DNA of 64,000 nucleotides from Oncomelania hupensis (taxonomy: Eukaryota; Mollusca; Gastropoda; Littorinimorpha; Pomatiopsidae). A program made the translations under genes and the position numbers. The stretch is from contig CM072511.1 of assembly GCA_036898135.1 (NCBI GenBank), forward strand, positions 32,137,686 through 32,201,685, read 5' to 3'. This document shows, in pieces, positions 38,501-63,738 of this stretch. How positions within the stretch are numbered: position 1 is the stretch's first letter; every line of letters begins with the position of its first letter. The notes under the pieces are model-generated. The model worked only from the letters and a program-made list of their open reading frames with translations, was not told the origin of the DNA and did not search any database.

Positions 38501-41500
38501 TCCTGTCGGGACCAATTGTCCGATACAATGGCTCCTAAATATTTGAAGCTATGCACTGTGTTGAGGGATTGGCCTTGGACTTTGATGTCCGTTTTGATGC
38601 CATTGGTGTTGTTGGTCATCGTTTTGGTCTTCTCTGCACTTATTTCCATTCCATAGGCTCTGGAGGTGGTGTCAAGCCTCTGTACCTAAGGTTCAAGTTC
38701 TTGTTCCTCTCCAGCCGATCCATTAATGTCATCCGCAAAACAAAGGTTTGAGATTGCTCTTCCCCCTATGCTGACTGTGCCTTCTTGGTCTGCAAGTGCA
38801 TCTGACATGATGCGCTCTAGGAAGATGTTGAAGATTGTTGGAGAGAGTAGTCATCCCTAACGCACACCGATTGTTGTTCTGAACCAGTTTCCGATGGCGC
38901 TGTTGTGGAGGACTGCACTGGTAGCCTTGTCATACAGGCTTTTGATGACTTCAATAATTTTAGGGCTGATGTTGTACACTCTCATGGTTGCCCACAGAGC
39001 TGCATGCCAGACTCGGTCAAACATCTTTTTGAAGCCTACGAACACATGATATAGATGTTGTTAGTACTGTAGGTATTTCTCGCAGATTATTCTGAGGTTG
39101 AAAATCTGTTCAGTGGTACTTTGCCCTGCCCTAAATCCTGCTTGCTCTTCAGCTACGATTGGTTCAGCTTGGGGTTTCAACCTGTTGAGTATTATTTTCA
39201 GGAGGATCTTGCTGGGATGGCTGATGAGCCTGATGGTGCGGTAATTTTCACATTCCTGAAGGTTACCTTTTTTGGGAAGAGTGATGACAAGCGACTGGGT
39301 CCATGGTGTAGGCCACTCCCCACTCTGCCAGATCTTGTTACAGATAATGGTGAGTGCGTCAATCATCGCTTCTCCTCCTGCTTGAAGCAGTTCCGCGTGT
39401 ATGTTGTCCACTCCCGCTGACTTCCCCTCCTTCAGCGATTGCACCGCTGCCTCAACTTTTTCTCGGAGAATTGGGAGGATTTCTTCTTCTTCTTCTCTGT
39501 TCTCTGGACATGCTAGAACTGATGGGTCTCTGTTTGGTTTGTGGTTGTAAAGATCAGAGCAGTACTCTGTCCATCTGTCCAAGACTTCTTGTTCTTCTGT
39601 AAGGCATATGCCAGACTTGCTTTGGATCGTGGAGACCTTGGGCTGTTTAACACTTGTTAGCCGCTTCACATTTTACAATATTCCTATCCTATCCTATCTA
39701 ATAGAATATAAAACGAGAGCCCTGTCTACATTCAAACTCTGATGTTTGCATGTGTGTTTTTGTGTTGCTGCTCATTGTCTTCATATTTTCCATCAAAATC
39801 ATCTCTCCTTGTTATCATTTGTGAATTGTTCATTCCTTTGCTCTGACTTTGACCTTTTTCTTTAGTACAAAACGATCAGCAGCCTTTTTTCTTTGATTCT
39901 TTGTAATTTTTCGGCAATAGATATATTTTCTAAAAACGATCTGACTTGGATGAAAAACACAAAACTTGAATAAATTCACAAAACATAATTTCCGGATATT
40001 TCGGCAATTCTTTTATTAATAGTTAGATAATTAATTGTTTTAGTTTCTCTCTGACTTTGCTTTGACAAATCTCTCTCTGTTGCCATCCTGACGTTACATA
40101 AGGCTTGGCAACGAGAATATTTTTTGTCGGTCTTTCGGTGTCCGTTCTCTTGTTCACTTCATGTGGTGTTTATAGTTAGCAAAAGATTAATAAGGCCTTG
40201 GTAGCCTACTTTGAAATTTTTTTTTTTTAGAAGTTCACTGCCGTGACCTTTGTCGTTGATTCACTATACTGTTTCTAGGTGTCTTGGATGTATGATTTTG
40301 TGGATCCAGTCCTGTAACCAGTCTGCATGGTTTTGTTATTGTTTTTTGGGATCGAGCCAGAAGGTTAGTAAAATGGTGCCTTTTTTATGTGTTGTGCCCA
40401 ACACTTTATTTTTGTGTGTCATCTTTTTTATTCTGTGTCTTATGATTTTCTGAAAGATATTATCGTCTTTTGTCAAGCTTATTTCAATATTGTTCTGATA
40501 ATGTATTCTGTTTTTATCCTGGATTGTGTCTCAGAAATTAGTGGAAAGCTAGGCTACATTATAACCTGGTAGAGAATTTTGTTTCAATAGCTTTGTTTCA
40601 GTGAGTTGTTTTCAATAAACACCTTTCCTTTGATCTTATTAATTTAAAGATAAGGAGAAAGTTGTTAAATGAATTCAAAGCATCACGCTTATTGATTTCT
40701 GGTGCTAAGCCTTTATCTGACAAGCAAGCATTTTTTGTCGGTAATTTTATTTGAAATTTGGTGCTTGTTTCCTGAAAACAACTTTGTTTTCTGTTTTTCA
40801 ATAGTCCTTTTTTGAATCTGCAAAGCATAATCCTCTACTGTGTGCAATTGAGAATAACGCGCACTACCTAACATTCTCGTTTTAGAAGAATTTTGTTCTA
40901 GAAATTAGTTCTGGGTTTTTGAGCTAAATATGTTTGAGTTTGACTTCATTGTAAAGTTGCTTTTGTTGTTCATTGTGTGTTTTTACAGTTTCATCGCTCT
41001 TGCTTACGCGACTTTACACCTTAGTCAATTCTCCGTGTTTAGTTGCTGTCACCCAATGTTAGTTGTTAGGTTCAGATCGGTATTTCCTATGTGGTTTATT
41101 TTGTATTTCAACTCTGTTCAACTGTGAGTTCATGCTTTTTACTGCGGGAATAAATCCTATATAAACCTTCCGTCTGCATGTGTCATCATCCATTATTTGA
41201 TGGCATGTGAAATCATGGCCTTTCCCCTTGACTTGCCATTTTCCCACTTCCATCAGAAGGGTGCAGGAACACACACTAACAAGAGAACAAAACTGAGGGT
41301 TATGGTACAAAGTGGTGATAAGTACAATTGTTTTTGCTGTATTAACGGCAGAATTTGGAATAATTTTATTAACAAAGTTGGTCTAAATTTATAATCCCCT
41401 TCAACACACCCACACGGAAATGCACTAGTAACACTTGCAAATTTATATGAACAATTATTGCTAATACAAAATTAAATGGAAAATTTAAAGGCAACCCACC

Positions 41501-42675
41501 TTCACAGAGAACCTCTCACTAAGTTTGGCTAAGGAGCAGATTAGGGTGGCTATAATTAGAATGAACAGTTCAATGGGAATAAGAACCCTCAAACGTGATT
41601 TGAACTTCTCGTTGATGAAGCGTTTGACAGTATAAAGAATTGCTAAACATAGGACCGAGATGATGATGGTGGTAGGATTTGCTTTGTTAAAGTTTTTCAA
41701 CATTGCCACCCAACTACGCACAAATTTGAAGACGCCATTCTGACTTGGAACATTGTCTAGACCAAGAGCCGTCTTTGCCTGACTGGTGACCACGTGGAAC
41801 GACACCCCTACTGTGAAACTTGTGATCAGTGAGTCAGACATGAAGGATGTAAGGCGCCCTAAGCCCAGTTTTCCCAGCAAAGCCAGTAGGAGACCTGAAA
41901 TCATTGTCACAGCACACGCTACTTCAAGCCTACGTTCTTGACTTAGTTCCCTGTTTTGAAATGCTCCTTCTGCTGATGTGATGTTGGCAGAATATGCCAT
42001 CATAGTCTCTGTGACTGTAGACTTGTTTACAACATCTAATGGGCTAAAGACATTTTTCAAATCTGTTAAAGCACTAGCTCTGGTTTTCGCGTCATAGTCA
42101 TCCAGGATGTTTCCCATTAGAATGGACAATACAGCAACACAACCCCATGAAAGTTGATGGCAGGTGCCCAAGAAGAAGTAGGCGATGGATGCAAAGAATG
42201 AGATGTATAGCCCCACAATGGGCTGAAGAGTGGAGAGGGAAGCAAATGCCATGCCTTGTGGAATCATGGTGATGCCCACTGTCAGACCAGCCACAATGTC
42301 ATTAGGCAAGTACTCCTTGACTTTGTAATTCTTCATCTTGCTCAGGGTGGGGAAATTGCCTGCTATTGTCTTTTTCAAGGAGAATTTCCTCCATTTCTTA
42401 GCAGCAGCTTCTTTCAGCAATTCACATACTGTCTTTTCTTCCTTGGATTTCCTGTACAGGGATTCAAAGTCATGCACAGTGTAAGGGATGCAACTTTGAA
42501 CACCCAGCAACTCCAAACTGCCAGTGCTGGAGCAAACATAAGTAGCATTGAGCAGAGGGTTGGAGGCTGACTCGGACTCTGACCAATTTCTTCGTGCTGC
42601 AGTTTCATCATCATCAGGATGCATGGTTGCACACACAGCTACTGAGCTAGTTTCCTGCATGACAGAATATAACAC
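35566..42675 (-). CDS. SLC26 family anion transporter, three coding exons
   Basis: SLC26 (SulP) proteins are membrane exchangers or channels for chloride, bicarbonate, sulfate, oxalate and similar anions, with a 14-helix UraA-like fold and a cytosolic STAS domain. Exons in transcript order: 42675-41500, 37734-37474, 36462-35566. All junctions are phase 0 and the product is about 777 aa, normal for the family. Visible landmarks: YLPNDIVAGLTVGITMIPQGMA (TM1), GLYISFFASIAYFFLGTC (TM2-3), SFTQNVAMAKLM (TM8), PSVSRSMVQ (TM10 anion-site Ser-Arg) and a C-terminal STAS (FSTLIVDLSSMPFVDVMGVQGLE). The usual GTSRHIS-like motif after TM2 reads GTCHQLS. The start is uncertain: Met codons at 42675, 42660 and 42624 are in frame, and an AG at the ATGCAG near 42655-42660 could be an acceptor from an upstream 5' exon. 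The subfamily cannot be assigned by eye. Confidence 0.9.
36695..37280 (-). repeat. Retroposon A, reference full-length copy in the SLC26 intron
   Basis: 586 bp with a perfect 13-bp duplication AAAACTCTAGCTA (36682-36694, 37281-37293). In sense direction it starts ACCCCCGTTGGGGTGCC, has TATAAATAG about 30 bp in, and ends GGACCTAAAGCAACAATT plus a TAATG tail of about five units. No pol III boxes or long open frame are visible. Confidence 0.9.
37958..39690 (-). mobile_element. RTE-like LINE, defective reverse transcriptase copy
   Basis: In the SLC26 first intron. On the - strand, 39669-39061 encodes the RT fingers (LKEGKSAGVDNIHAELLQAG, LVITLPKKGNLQECENYRTI, EEQAGFRAGQSTTEQIFNLR). The next frame has VGFKKMFDRVWHAALW, where the catalytic Asp of the IDFKKAFD motif is Gly. 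CFADD survives at 38739-38728. The C-terminal part has RWYGHVTRSSGLAKTILQ. Several frameshifts are present. The 3' end has a GGATA tail, and another GGATA run abuts the 5' end. Confidence 0.9.
39691..41499. other. SLC26 intron, unclassified sequence
   Basis: T-rich on the + strand with short open frames only. I see no exon, RNA gene or recognisable repeat family here. Confidence 0.5.
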
Positions 42676-43839
42676 ACAATATAGCTTATGACAAGTCTGT
42701 TATTTAAAATCCAATTTTTATTCTTTCACTTTCATCCATCCATGGATAGAGATTATCACTGTGGGGATGCTAAAAAAACATAATGCTCAACTTGACTGCC
42801 AGACTAGTGCCCCAGCCAAAGCCAGTAGTCCATGAGAATATATTCATTAACTACCAACTTTGGCTGTTTGGCACATAAGGAAACTGAAATATATCTGCAA
42901 ATGAGAGACAGTGCACGATTCAGTAAAACTTGACAAAGGCATTGTCAACTGCAAAAAACAAGAGATGAGGTGAGCTGAGTGAGAAAACAAAAAGTCTCCC
43001 AGCAGGTCAGTGAGAATGAGATGCAACTTTAAATCACCCACTTGAATTTTTCTTTGTGTTTAGCCACTTCACTGTGCATGAATGCTTTTTTGCTTTCCAG
43101 CACCCTTGCAATACATCTGGATTAGTTTTGTGTACCTGTGTGAAATAAAACATGTATAAACAAATGTGCTCTACTGGCTACTGTAATTTAAAACCATGTA
43201 GTAAACAGCAAAACACTATCTTCTTCTGTTTTGGCCTATACTTCTTTAAACTAAACTAAACTATATAGGCTAAAAATTGAGTGTATGCATAATATTTCAT
43301 CTTCCTTATTTTGCAACTGCTATTTGAAACTTGATGAGGCCGACCCTTCCTACCCAGTGAGAGTAGCTAGGCTTTGTCTAGCCTCTAGGTCTCAGCTATG
43401 GCTATGTTGTACGCTGTGGCCACTTACCTATTAATTACTATAATTATACTATTATTGTACTGCTATTATTATTATTATTATTATTATTATTGTTATTGGT
43501 GTTGTTACTATTATTATGTGAATCACAAATATGTTGTTTTTTTTTTAACCAGATTAATGCCATTACACAAGCTTTTATTCTCTTCATCTGGCCTGTCATA
43601 CGTTGTAACGATGTTTAGTTATTCAACGATTATTCTACTTTTAAAACTGCTGTATTTCACCACCATTTACACTTTACATCTTAGATGAGGCATTGTTGAT
43701 CTGCCTCTTTTGGTATTAACGTCCCTCTCTTAAATTTTTTCTGTGAAATTATTAATTTATTTTATATAAGTTTATTGATTGATTGACTGATTTTATACTT
43801 TTATTTGTTGGTTTGTTACCTTTACTAGGTTTACATGTT

Positions 43840-43985
43840 GTCTTGTTTTTAAATGCAGAATAGATTTATTATGCGTGTGTATCTGTGTGTGGCTGCGTGT
43901 GATCAAGCGCTTTGTGAAGCATTTTATGTTTGAATTGCGCTATACAAAAATAAATTATTATTAAATTATTATTATTACTATATTA
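43840..43985 (+). repeat. LINE/SINE 3' tail with ATT array
   Basis: AAGCGCTTTGTGAAGC and then GCGCTATACAAAAATAAATT followed by ATT units, the hairpin-plus-microsatellite end seen in CR1/L2-type elements. Confidence 0.55.
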
Positions 43986-44870
43986 TAGGCCTACTATATA
44001 AAAATCGAAATATTGCCTCGGACCTCAACTTGGGTGTTGCTGTTTGTTTTGTTCTCCTCACTATAATAACTTCTGCAACTAAGACACAATTTACAAACGA
44101 TTTACTTTTCAGAAAAGCTAGTACTCTCCAAAATTTGCGAATGGTGACAGCTGGGGTTGAAGGTGAAAGCATGTTATTATCGCACCGACTTTTAGAAAGT
44201 GTCATCAAAGTGTCAATAAATAGCGCACAGCCACAGGCACTGCACGAACATATTTCGCCTATTAAGTGTTCGATCCACATCATAATTTTATGCCCAAGCC
44301 AAACTGGTACACAAACTAAACTATTACCACTTACTGTTTGCTCTAGTTCCCTACAAATTGAGCATAAAACCAGATACTGCCGTGAACTTTATTTCTCCAA
44401 GAACAGCAACAACTTAGAAGGGAAGTAACTCAGTTTTTTTACACAGCGTAGGCCTACACTAGTAAACTTGGCACACATTGATACTATTACGAGTTCCCGA
44501 GGCCTCACATGTATACGGCCAACATACAGATTCAGGTACTGTTACGTGACTTTAGCCAGATGGTGCAAATGGTCTTTCTCCTTAGACAGAAAATAACTGT
44601 AAATGAATGGAAATAAATTTAATCTGACTAAGCTCTCTTTTAGATTCACTTCAGTAATTAATACAGATTATTTATTTATATTTTCAACAGTAAATAAATC
44701 GAATACACACACACACATAAATAAATAAAAGAGAACAAAATAAAATTAAATACTTTAAAACAAAATGTTGTATGGTAACTGTTCAGTTTCTGATGTGCTC
44801 TTCAGTTGGTGCATCAGGTTTAATATTACCAGCAAGTATCATTTTAAAAAATCACTAGTAATATTGCTCA

Positions 44871-45300
44871 GTGACTGTCCGTGTATTCATTAGTGTGTGT
44901 GCAACTGCATATATATATATATATCGCTCTCTCCGCTCATCTGCGGATGAAAGGATGTTCCATGTACCAAGATACGACAGGGTAAGACTCGGTGGTCGAG
45001 CCTTCAGTTTCTCCTCCGTTCAGACCTGGAACTTGCTACCTCGGCCCGTCCGTCACAGTCCTTCACTGGCGTCTTTTAAAATCAACTTGAAGACGCATCT
45101 TTTTAGAGAAGCCTTTTCTTAGGCACCCTGAGTGTTTTTGGGTGTAGGGATGTGTGTGTGGTTGCATGTTTTTGACCAGTGTACGCTTTTTGTGTTTTCA
45201 TCTGTTTGTGTGAAGTGCTTTGTGATTTTGGAAAGCGCTGTATAAATTGCCTGTTATTATTTATTATTATTATTATTATTATTATTTATATTCCAATGTG
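44871..45300 (+). mobile_element. CR1/L2-like LINE, 5'-truncated 3' end
   Basis: Encodes the typical C terminus (GRAFSFSSVQTWNLLPRPVR, then SPSLASFKINLKTHLFREAF) to a stop at 45122. A 3' UTR follows with AGTGCTTTGTGATTTTGG, AAGCGCTGTATAAATTG and an ATT microsatellite. Confidence 0.85.
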
Positions 45301-45442
45301 GCTTTATTGACATCCAGAAGGAACACTGCATTAGAATAATTATGATTAGAATACTGCGAGGGAGTACTGCATCAGAATAATTATAATTAAAATGCTGCTT
45401 TAGAACAAACTGTGATTAGTATAAAAACTATCCATTATAATA

Positions 45443-45855
45443 TTACATTACATGATTATTTATTTGGGTCCAGCGGACTCTTCCGAGCCAATTCAGGACC
45501 AGTATATCTATTATCAACAAAACACATACATGTACATATAAAATGCCTACACTGCCTAATAATAACATCATAGGAAGCCCCAGTGACCACCTGGCAGAAA
45601 GCATCCAATATTTTCAAGCTGATCCAACAGACCTCACACACAAATGAGGAGTTTTGTCCCGGAAGAGTTTTAAGAAAAAAGGTAGGCGACTGGTCTAGCG
45701 AAGAAGAAGATAGTATAATAGTAGATTGATAGAACAGAGTAGGAATGAGAAAGAACAAAGAAGAAAGACAGCGACAGTGGGAATTTAAAGCACTAAATTT
45801 CCAGAAAGTGGGGATACAATTTATACTGAAACCCACAGCACCCCCACCGGATGTG
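45443..45855 (-). repeat. Retroposon A, internally deleted copy
   Basis: Family A ends with the central segment missing. CATTATAATA flanks it at 45433-45442 and 45856-45865. Confidence 0.85.
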
Positions 45856-46789
45856 CATTATAATAATTATGATTGAGGTTCAGCAGTATTATTTCCAGGC
45901 AGCCACGTTTATCAAGATCTTTCTGGAAATTGTTGCTTGAAGTGCAGTCAGGATAGTTTTTTTTTTTTAAATGTTCCATTTGTTACTGACAAATCAGACA
46001 GAATGAGAGAGACAAGATAGAAGGGGGTGGAGTGTGGGGAGGGGGGTGGTGGTGGTAATTACCATTACACAAGTTTACAACACACACACATATGAACAAA
46101 AGTACGATTTCTCAATTGTTTCCAGTACTTCCGTTGTTTTTTTTTTTTCACAGTTGTAGCTCACACAACAATAATTTCTCCAGTTATAAAAACCTTTCAT
46201 CCATAGTCTTATTCTTTTGTCAAAAATTCTAAAATGCGCACCAGGCAGGGAGAAAAAATTGCAAAGGGACACAACTGCAACTATATATAAAAAAAAATTT
46301 CAAACATGCACACTGCATGCTACATTTCAATGCACACTTTTTGTCAACAAATTCAAATTATGAACAGAAATATGCACATAAACAACAACAAAGGAGGAAA
46401 GAAGCACCTTGTAACTACAAGCCTGTGGCATTCACACTTTAAAAACAAAACTTCATTTATTAACACGTAATCTGAGCTAGCTGGTACAGGTTTAATGTTC
46501 ATGTGGTCATCATTGTTTATAATTAGTACATTCTAAATTAGTAGAAACACCGACCTTCATCATACCAGAAATGATCGAACATAACCGCCTGTTAAAATGT
46601 TATGTCTTGTCTTCTGCAAGTTGGAATATTTTGTGACTCTAATTTATTAAGTGAATTAAAGGTGAAATATGAAGGTGAAAATATTCCAAATAAATCTTTA
46701 GTCATACACATTCATAAACAGTGTTCATTAAACACTTCAGTCATGACTCAAGTTATCTGTTTGCTCAGACTGTAACTCATATTTAGTTA

Positions 46790-47090
46790 TTCATTGTTTA
46801 TAGGGTCCAGGAAATAGGACTCACCCTGATCCATTTAAAAGATCTGCCGAAACAACCCTAATGGTAACACTGAAGGCACTCCACTACTTTACACTAAAGG
46901 CATCTCATGCAGGGGACACCGAGGCTTTATTCTTAATTTATCGAACCCCCGTATACACAAACAAAATAGAATATAAACCTCATTATAAAATATTAACAAA
47001 ACACAAATTACAAAATGCCTACATCGCTAAATAATAATACCATAGAAAGCACTAGTGATCATTTGGCACAAAGCGTCCAATATTCCCATG
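46790..47090 (-). repeat. Retroposon A, 5'-truncated copy
   Basis: Matches the 3' half of family A, from TTCCAATATTCCC-type sequence to GGACCCTATAAACAATG on the - strand. No clear duplication seen. Confidence 0.75.
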
Positions 47091-47442
47091 TTTCATTTCA
47101 TTGTCCTACTAACCAATCACATGACTTGACCAGCTCCTAGTCCACTCACTCTTCTTTATCTTTAGCAACAAGTCTCTTTCTAATGTCTGCAAAAGATATC
47201 TCCGATCAAGAAAAGCATAGAAACGGATCGGTAATATAAAAAAAAAATTGTAGTAATGTATAATTGGCTTCATTTATATCTGCTGTCAGAAAACAATCAT
47301 ACATGCAAAGAATTCTTTAGAATTTGAATTATTGAAACAAAGTCACACAGAGAACAGGAAACTAAGCTGCAAAATAATTCACAAGAATGCAATCTAAGGA
47401 TGCCAGGCTCAACATTTAACACCCCCAGTACCTTTTTGTTTT

Positions 47443-47448
<6 letters not shown>

Positions 47449-47523
<75 letters not shown>

Positions 47524-47530
47524 GAGTGAG
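47449..47530 (+). repeat. GA dinucleotide array
   Basis: Pure GA run of about 75 bp, ending GTGAGAGTGAGAG. Confidence 0.95.
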
Positions 47531-49042
47531 AGAAGCCCAAAACCTATTCATCAAGTTCTAAAACAGTATGCTGAACTTGACTAATAAACATTCGAGATTC
47601 AAAAAGCTTTTGTTCTGGACCTCAAGCACAGGGATGTGCTCAAGTTTATTTTCAAGCTCAATTCCCTGCCCCCCACCCCCTCCTCCTCCTCACCCCCTCT
47701 TCCATTTCCTCCACAACAATTAAGTATATCTTCTGCTCAATTTAATTGAAGTTTTAATCTTTACTTACTTTCTGCGATGTCTACAATTTCGACACCAATT
47801 TTGACATTCATAGCATTTCCTCATCAAACTATACAAGCAAGCACTGCATCACAGTCTACAAGAATCTATCATTCCGTTTTACCTCAGAACATCATTTCAT
47901 CCCAAAGCAGTTGCCCAAACAGTACCTTTGTTTAATCATCAAAAAAAGTAAGAAAGAAAAACAAACTTTCAGGTACAAATTTAGAAGCAAATACAACTAA
48001 ACTCTATTCATTAAAATCAAAGCTAAACCTCAATATTTCAAACTATTATTAATGGAGTCAGCAAGATACCCCTATGTAGGACACTTTTTTCTTTCAGGTG
48101 ATAGAATACAAACAAAAGGTGTTTCTTTCCAATTCTCCAAACACAAGCATAATAAATGCATACCAATTAGCCAGGAATATACAACAGACTGTCGTTGCTA
48201 AAGAATAAAGCAAGCACACATACAATTTAGCAAAAAATGCCAAACAAAAAAACAGGTTTGCAATTGATTCACCAAGACAAAAGTCAAAATAGACAACCGA
48301 TTTTTGTTACTGTCTGATCAAGCAAGTCAACTTTTGACAATAACCAAAACTTAAAATTAACATCAAGTTTTGCATACTGATGTACATCTACATGCTGATG
48401 TAGACAAACTACAATTTTCACAACTAACCACACGGCTGTTCATACGCGGTACTTTCAGGTTATGGCTAAAAATAACCCTCGTGCTATCCCTTATCGCTGG
48501 CTGAACTGCCTGTAGCCAGATCCAAGACGCTGGCTGTGCATTCTGGCCTGGCTAAAAATAGCTTACAGCTGGTGACTGAAAATTTACTTTCAGTGAAGGA
48601 AAATTCAGCCGTGACCAACATTTAAAAACGCACATGTTCATCAAGTCAAGCACACGACGGTGACTAATTCTGCCCCTCTTCCAAAGCAACAATAGCACAA
48701 ACACTGTATATTGTCTCGATTTACGGAACCGGTCATGTCAATTTAATGTTCACCAATTTCAATAAATGCAATGATGGGATACAGCATATATAGAGTTCTA
48801 GCAGTCGCTGTACAATATCTTGCTTCAGCAAACAAGCCCATCCTTTTACACAGGCACAATACTTACTAATACCCATACACTCACTCAAATATACACATTT
48901 ATCTCAAAGCTTGTGCATCGCTGGCATAGGTCACTGTTCCAACACACAACTTGTCATTGGTTTGATAGACAATGGCTTATGTACAGTTTTTGATGATGAT
49001 GATGATGATGGCACAAGTCAAACCAAGGCAGTTTATAAATAT

Positions 49043-62102
<13,060 letters not shown>

Positions 62103-62357
62103 CTGAAAGACAGGAACAATATACTGTATTCATTTCTTGACAACTAAAATTGTAAGTGGGGATTGGATGGATGCAAGGAAATACTGAAAATGACTCCCTA
62201 ATAAACTGAACTATAAAGAACCACACACAAATATGCATAGTTAATACACAATTACATAATCATTCCACAACATTCGTTGAGTAAACCTGTTCTATGCATA
62301 ATTGATTTCATAATAATGTTTAACCAAAAATGTTTGCTGTTAAACTTAGTTCGGTAT

Positions 62358-62545
62358 TAAATTTTATTTATTGATATAATTATTGTTATATAGCGCTTTT
62401 CCAGCTTTTAACACTTACTTCAGTATTACATTTTATTTATTGATATAATTATTCTTATATAGCGCTTTTCCAGCTGTTAAAACTTACTTCAGTATTAAGT
62501 TTTATTTATTGATATAATTATTCTTATATAGCGCTTTTCCAGCTC
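62358..62545 (-). repeat. SINE 3' tail triplicated at a 69-bp period
   Basis: AGCGCTTTTCCAGC preceded by TTTATTTATTGATATAATTA occurs three times (AGCGC at 62392, 62461 and 62530). The third copy continues into a SINE-like body (to about 62725). Confidence 0.85.
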
Positions 62546-62751
62546 AAGAACTGCTCAAGGAGCTGGTTGATACAGGGTCTAATTCAAAGCCGCCCACAGG
62601 TCCTCTTTCTGTCTTAGGTATGCATCATCCGACACCCAGAAACTAAGCACAATCCTGGGCAACCGGGGAACGGTAGAAGGGACCAAGTACTTGCTGGGTG
62701 TATTTGTGTAACTGGCACTCACCTTTTAGGACATGAACCTCAGGATTTTAA

Positions 62752-63373
62752 CCTTTAGCATTGCTACCGTCAATATACATCGCCAAGCCCTCTCTCTCCT
62801 CATTCACTGTCAGCGATATAATTTGACATTGGATACCAGGAATCCTCACTACTTCACTTCTTGTTTGCAAATGGCAGCCGAATCTTTCAGTGCACGTATC
62901 GGAGTTTTGGGCTTATGTTTTGCAGATAAATTTTTTTATTCTCAGAAGTGTGCACTCGCATTTTGCAAATTGAAATAGTTTATGGCTTCAGATTCTAAAG
63001 AAGAGTTTTTAGGCTTTGAGGAAGACGAAATTGGGCCTAGGTGGTATGCACCAGCTAATGTGGAGTTAGAAGATGTTGAAGTGAGTGATGAAGAGGTATT
63101 GGATGTATGCAACCACGAGTGGATAGATACAAGATTTTTTTCATTATCATTTTATCATTTTATTTTTTTCCTAACAAAATATATTCGACATTAGACAAAT
63201 ATGATCATAGGAAATGATACACTAAACATTCAACCACCCCAACACACAAAATTTCAAGAAGATAGGACTTCATTTGGATGAGCAATAGGTTGAAGTGAAG
63301 TGAGCCACGAGTCATTAGAAAAAAAGACAGTGGCAGGGAAAAAAAAAGCATAGAAAAGTCAGGATGCTAAAGG
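62752..63373 (+). mobile_element. piggyBac-like element with transposase N-terminal fragment
   Basis: TTAA at 62748-62751 and 63374-63377; inverted ends CCTTTAGCAT. The ATG at 62982, exactly 230 bp inside the left end, opens an acidic frame of 70 codons (MASDSKEEFLGFEEDEIGP, later VEVSDEEVLD). The catalytic domain is deleted. Confidence 0.85.
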
Positions 63374-63738
63374 TTAAAACCTGTATGATGGAATGCATGA
63401 GTGCACAGACTAGACCTCAGTTTATACTCTCATCTGAGGGAGCATGGGGGCATTTGCCTGTGGATAAGGGTCATGCTATTTTTTTTGTCGGCACTTCCTG
63501 TCGTCATTCAGCTTTGAACCATTGCCTGTACGGTTGTCACTCCAAATTAAAGGCTTCAATAATAATATTAATAATAATTACAATAATAATATTAGATGTT
63601 ATGCGCGCCTTATTCTTAAATCAGGCTCAAAAGCTCAGTGATGTGTAACCATCATAAATGCTCACATGTTACAGACACTCCACAACACACACAATACAGA
63701 CGGTATCCAAACCATTTTTGAACAATAATCCATATTAA

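Larger units (their letters stand above)
42676..49042. other. Region between SLC26 and XPO7
   Basis: Should contain the SLC26 promoter and any 5' non-coding exon, and on its right side the XPO7 3' UTR. It holds LINE tails (43.4-44.0, 44.9-45.3 kb), two retroposon A copies, a GA array and otherwise AT-rich DNA. No further gene is supported. An isolated 132-codon frame at 44030-44428 starts with a hydrophobic, signal-like segment but has no other support. Confidence 0.5.
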
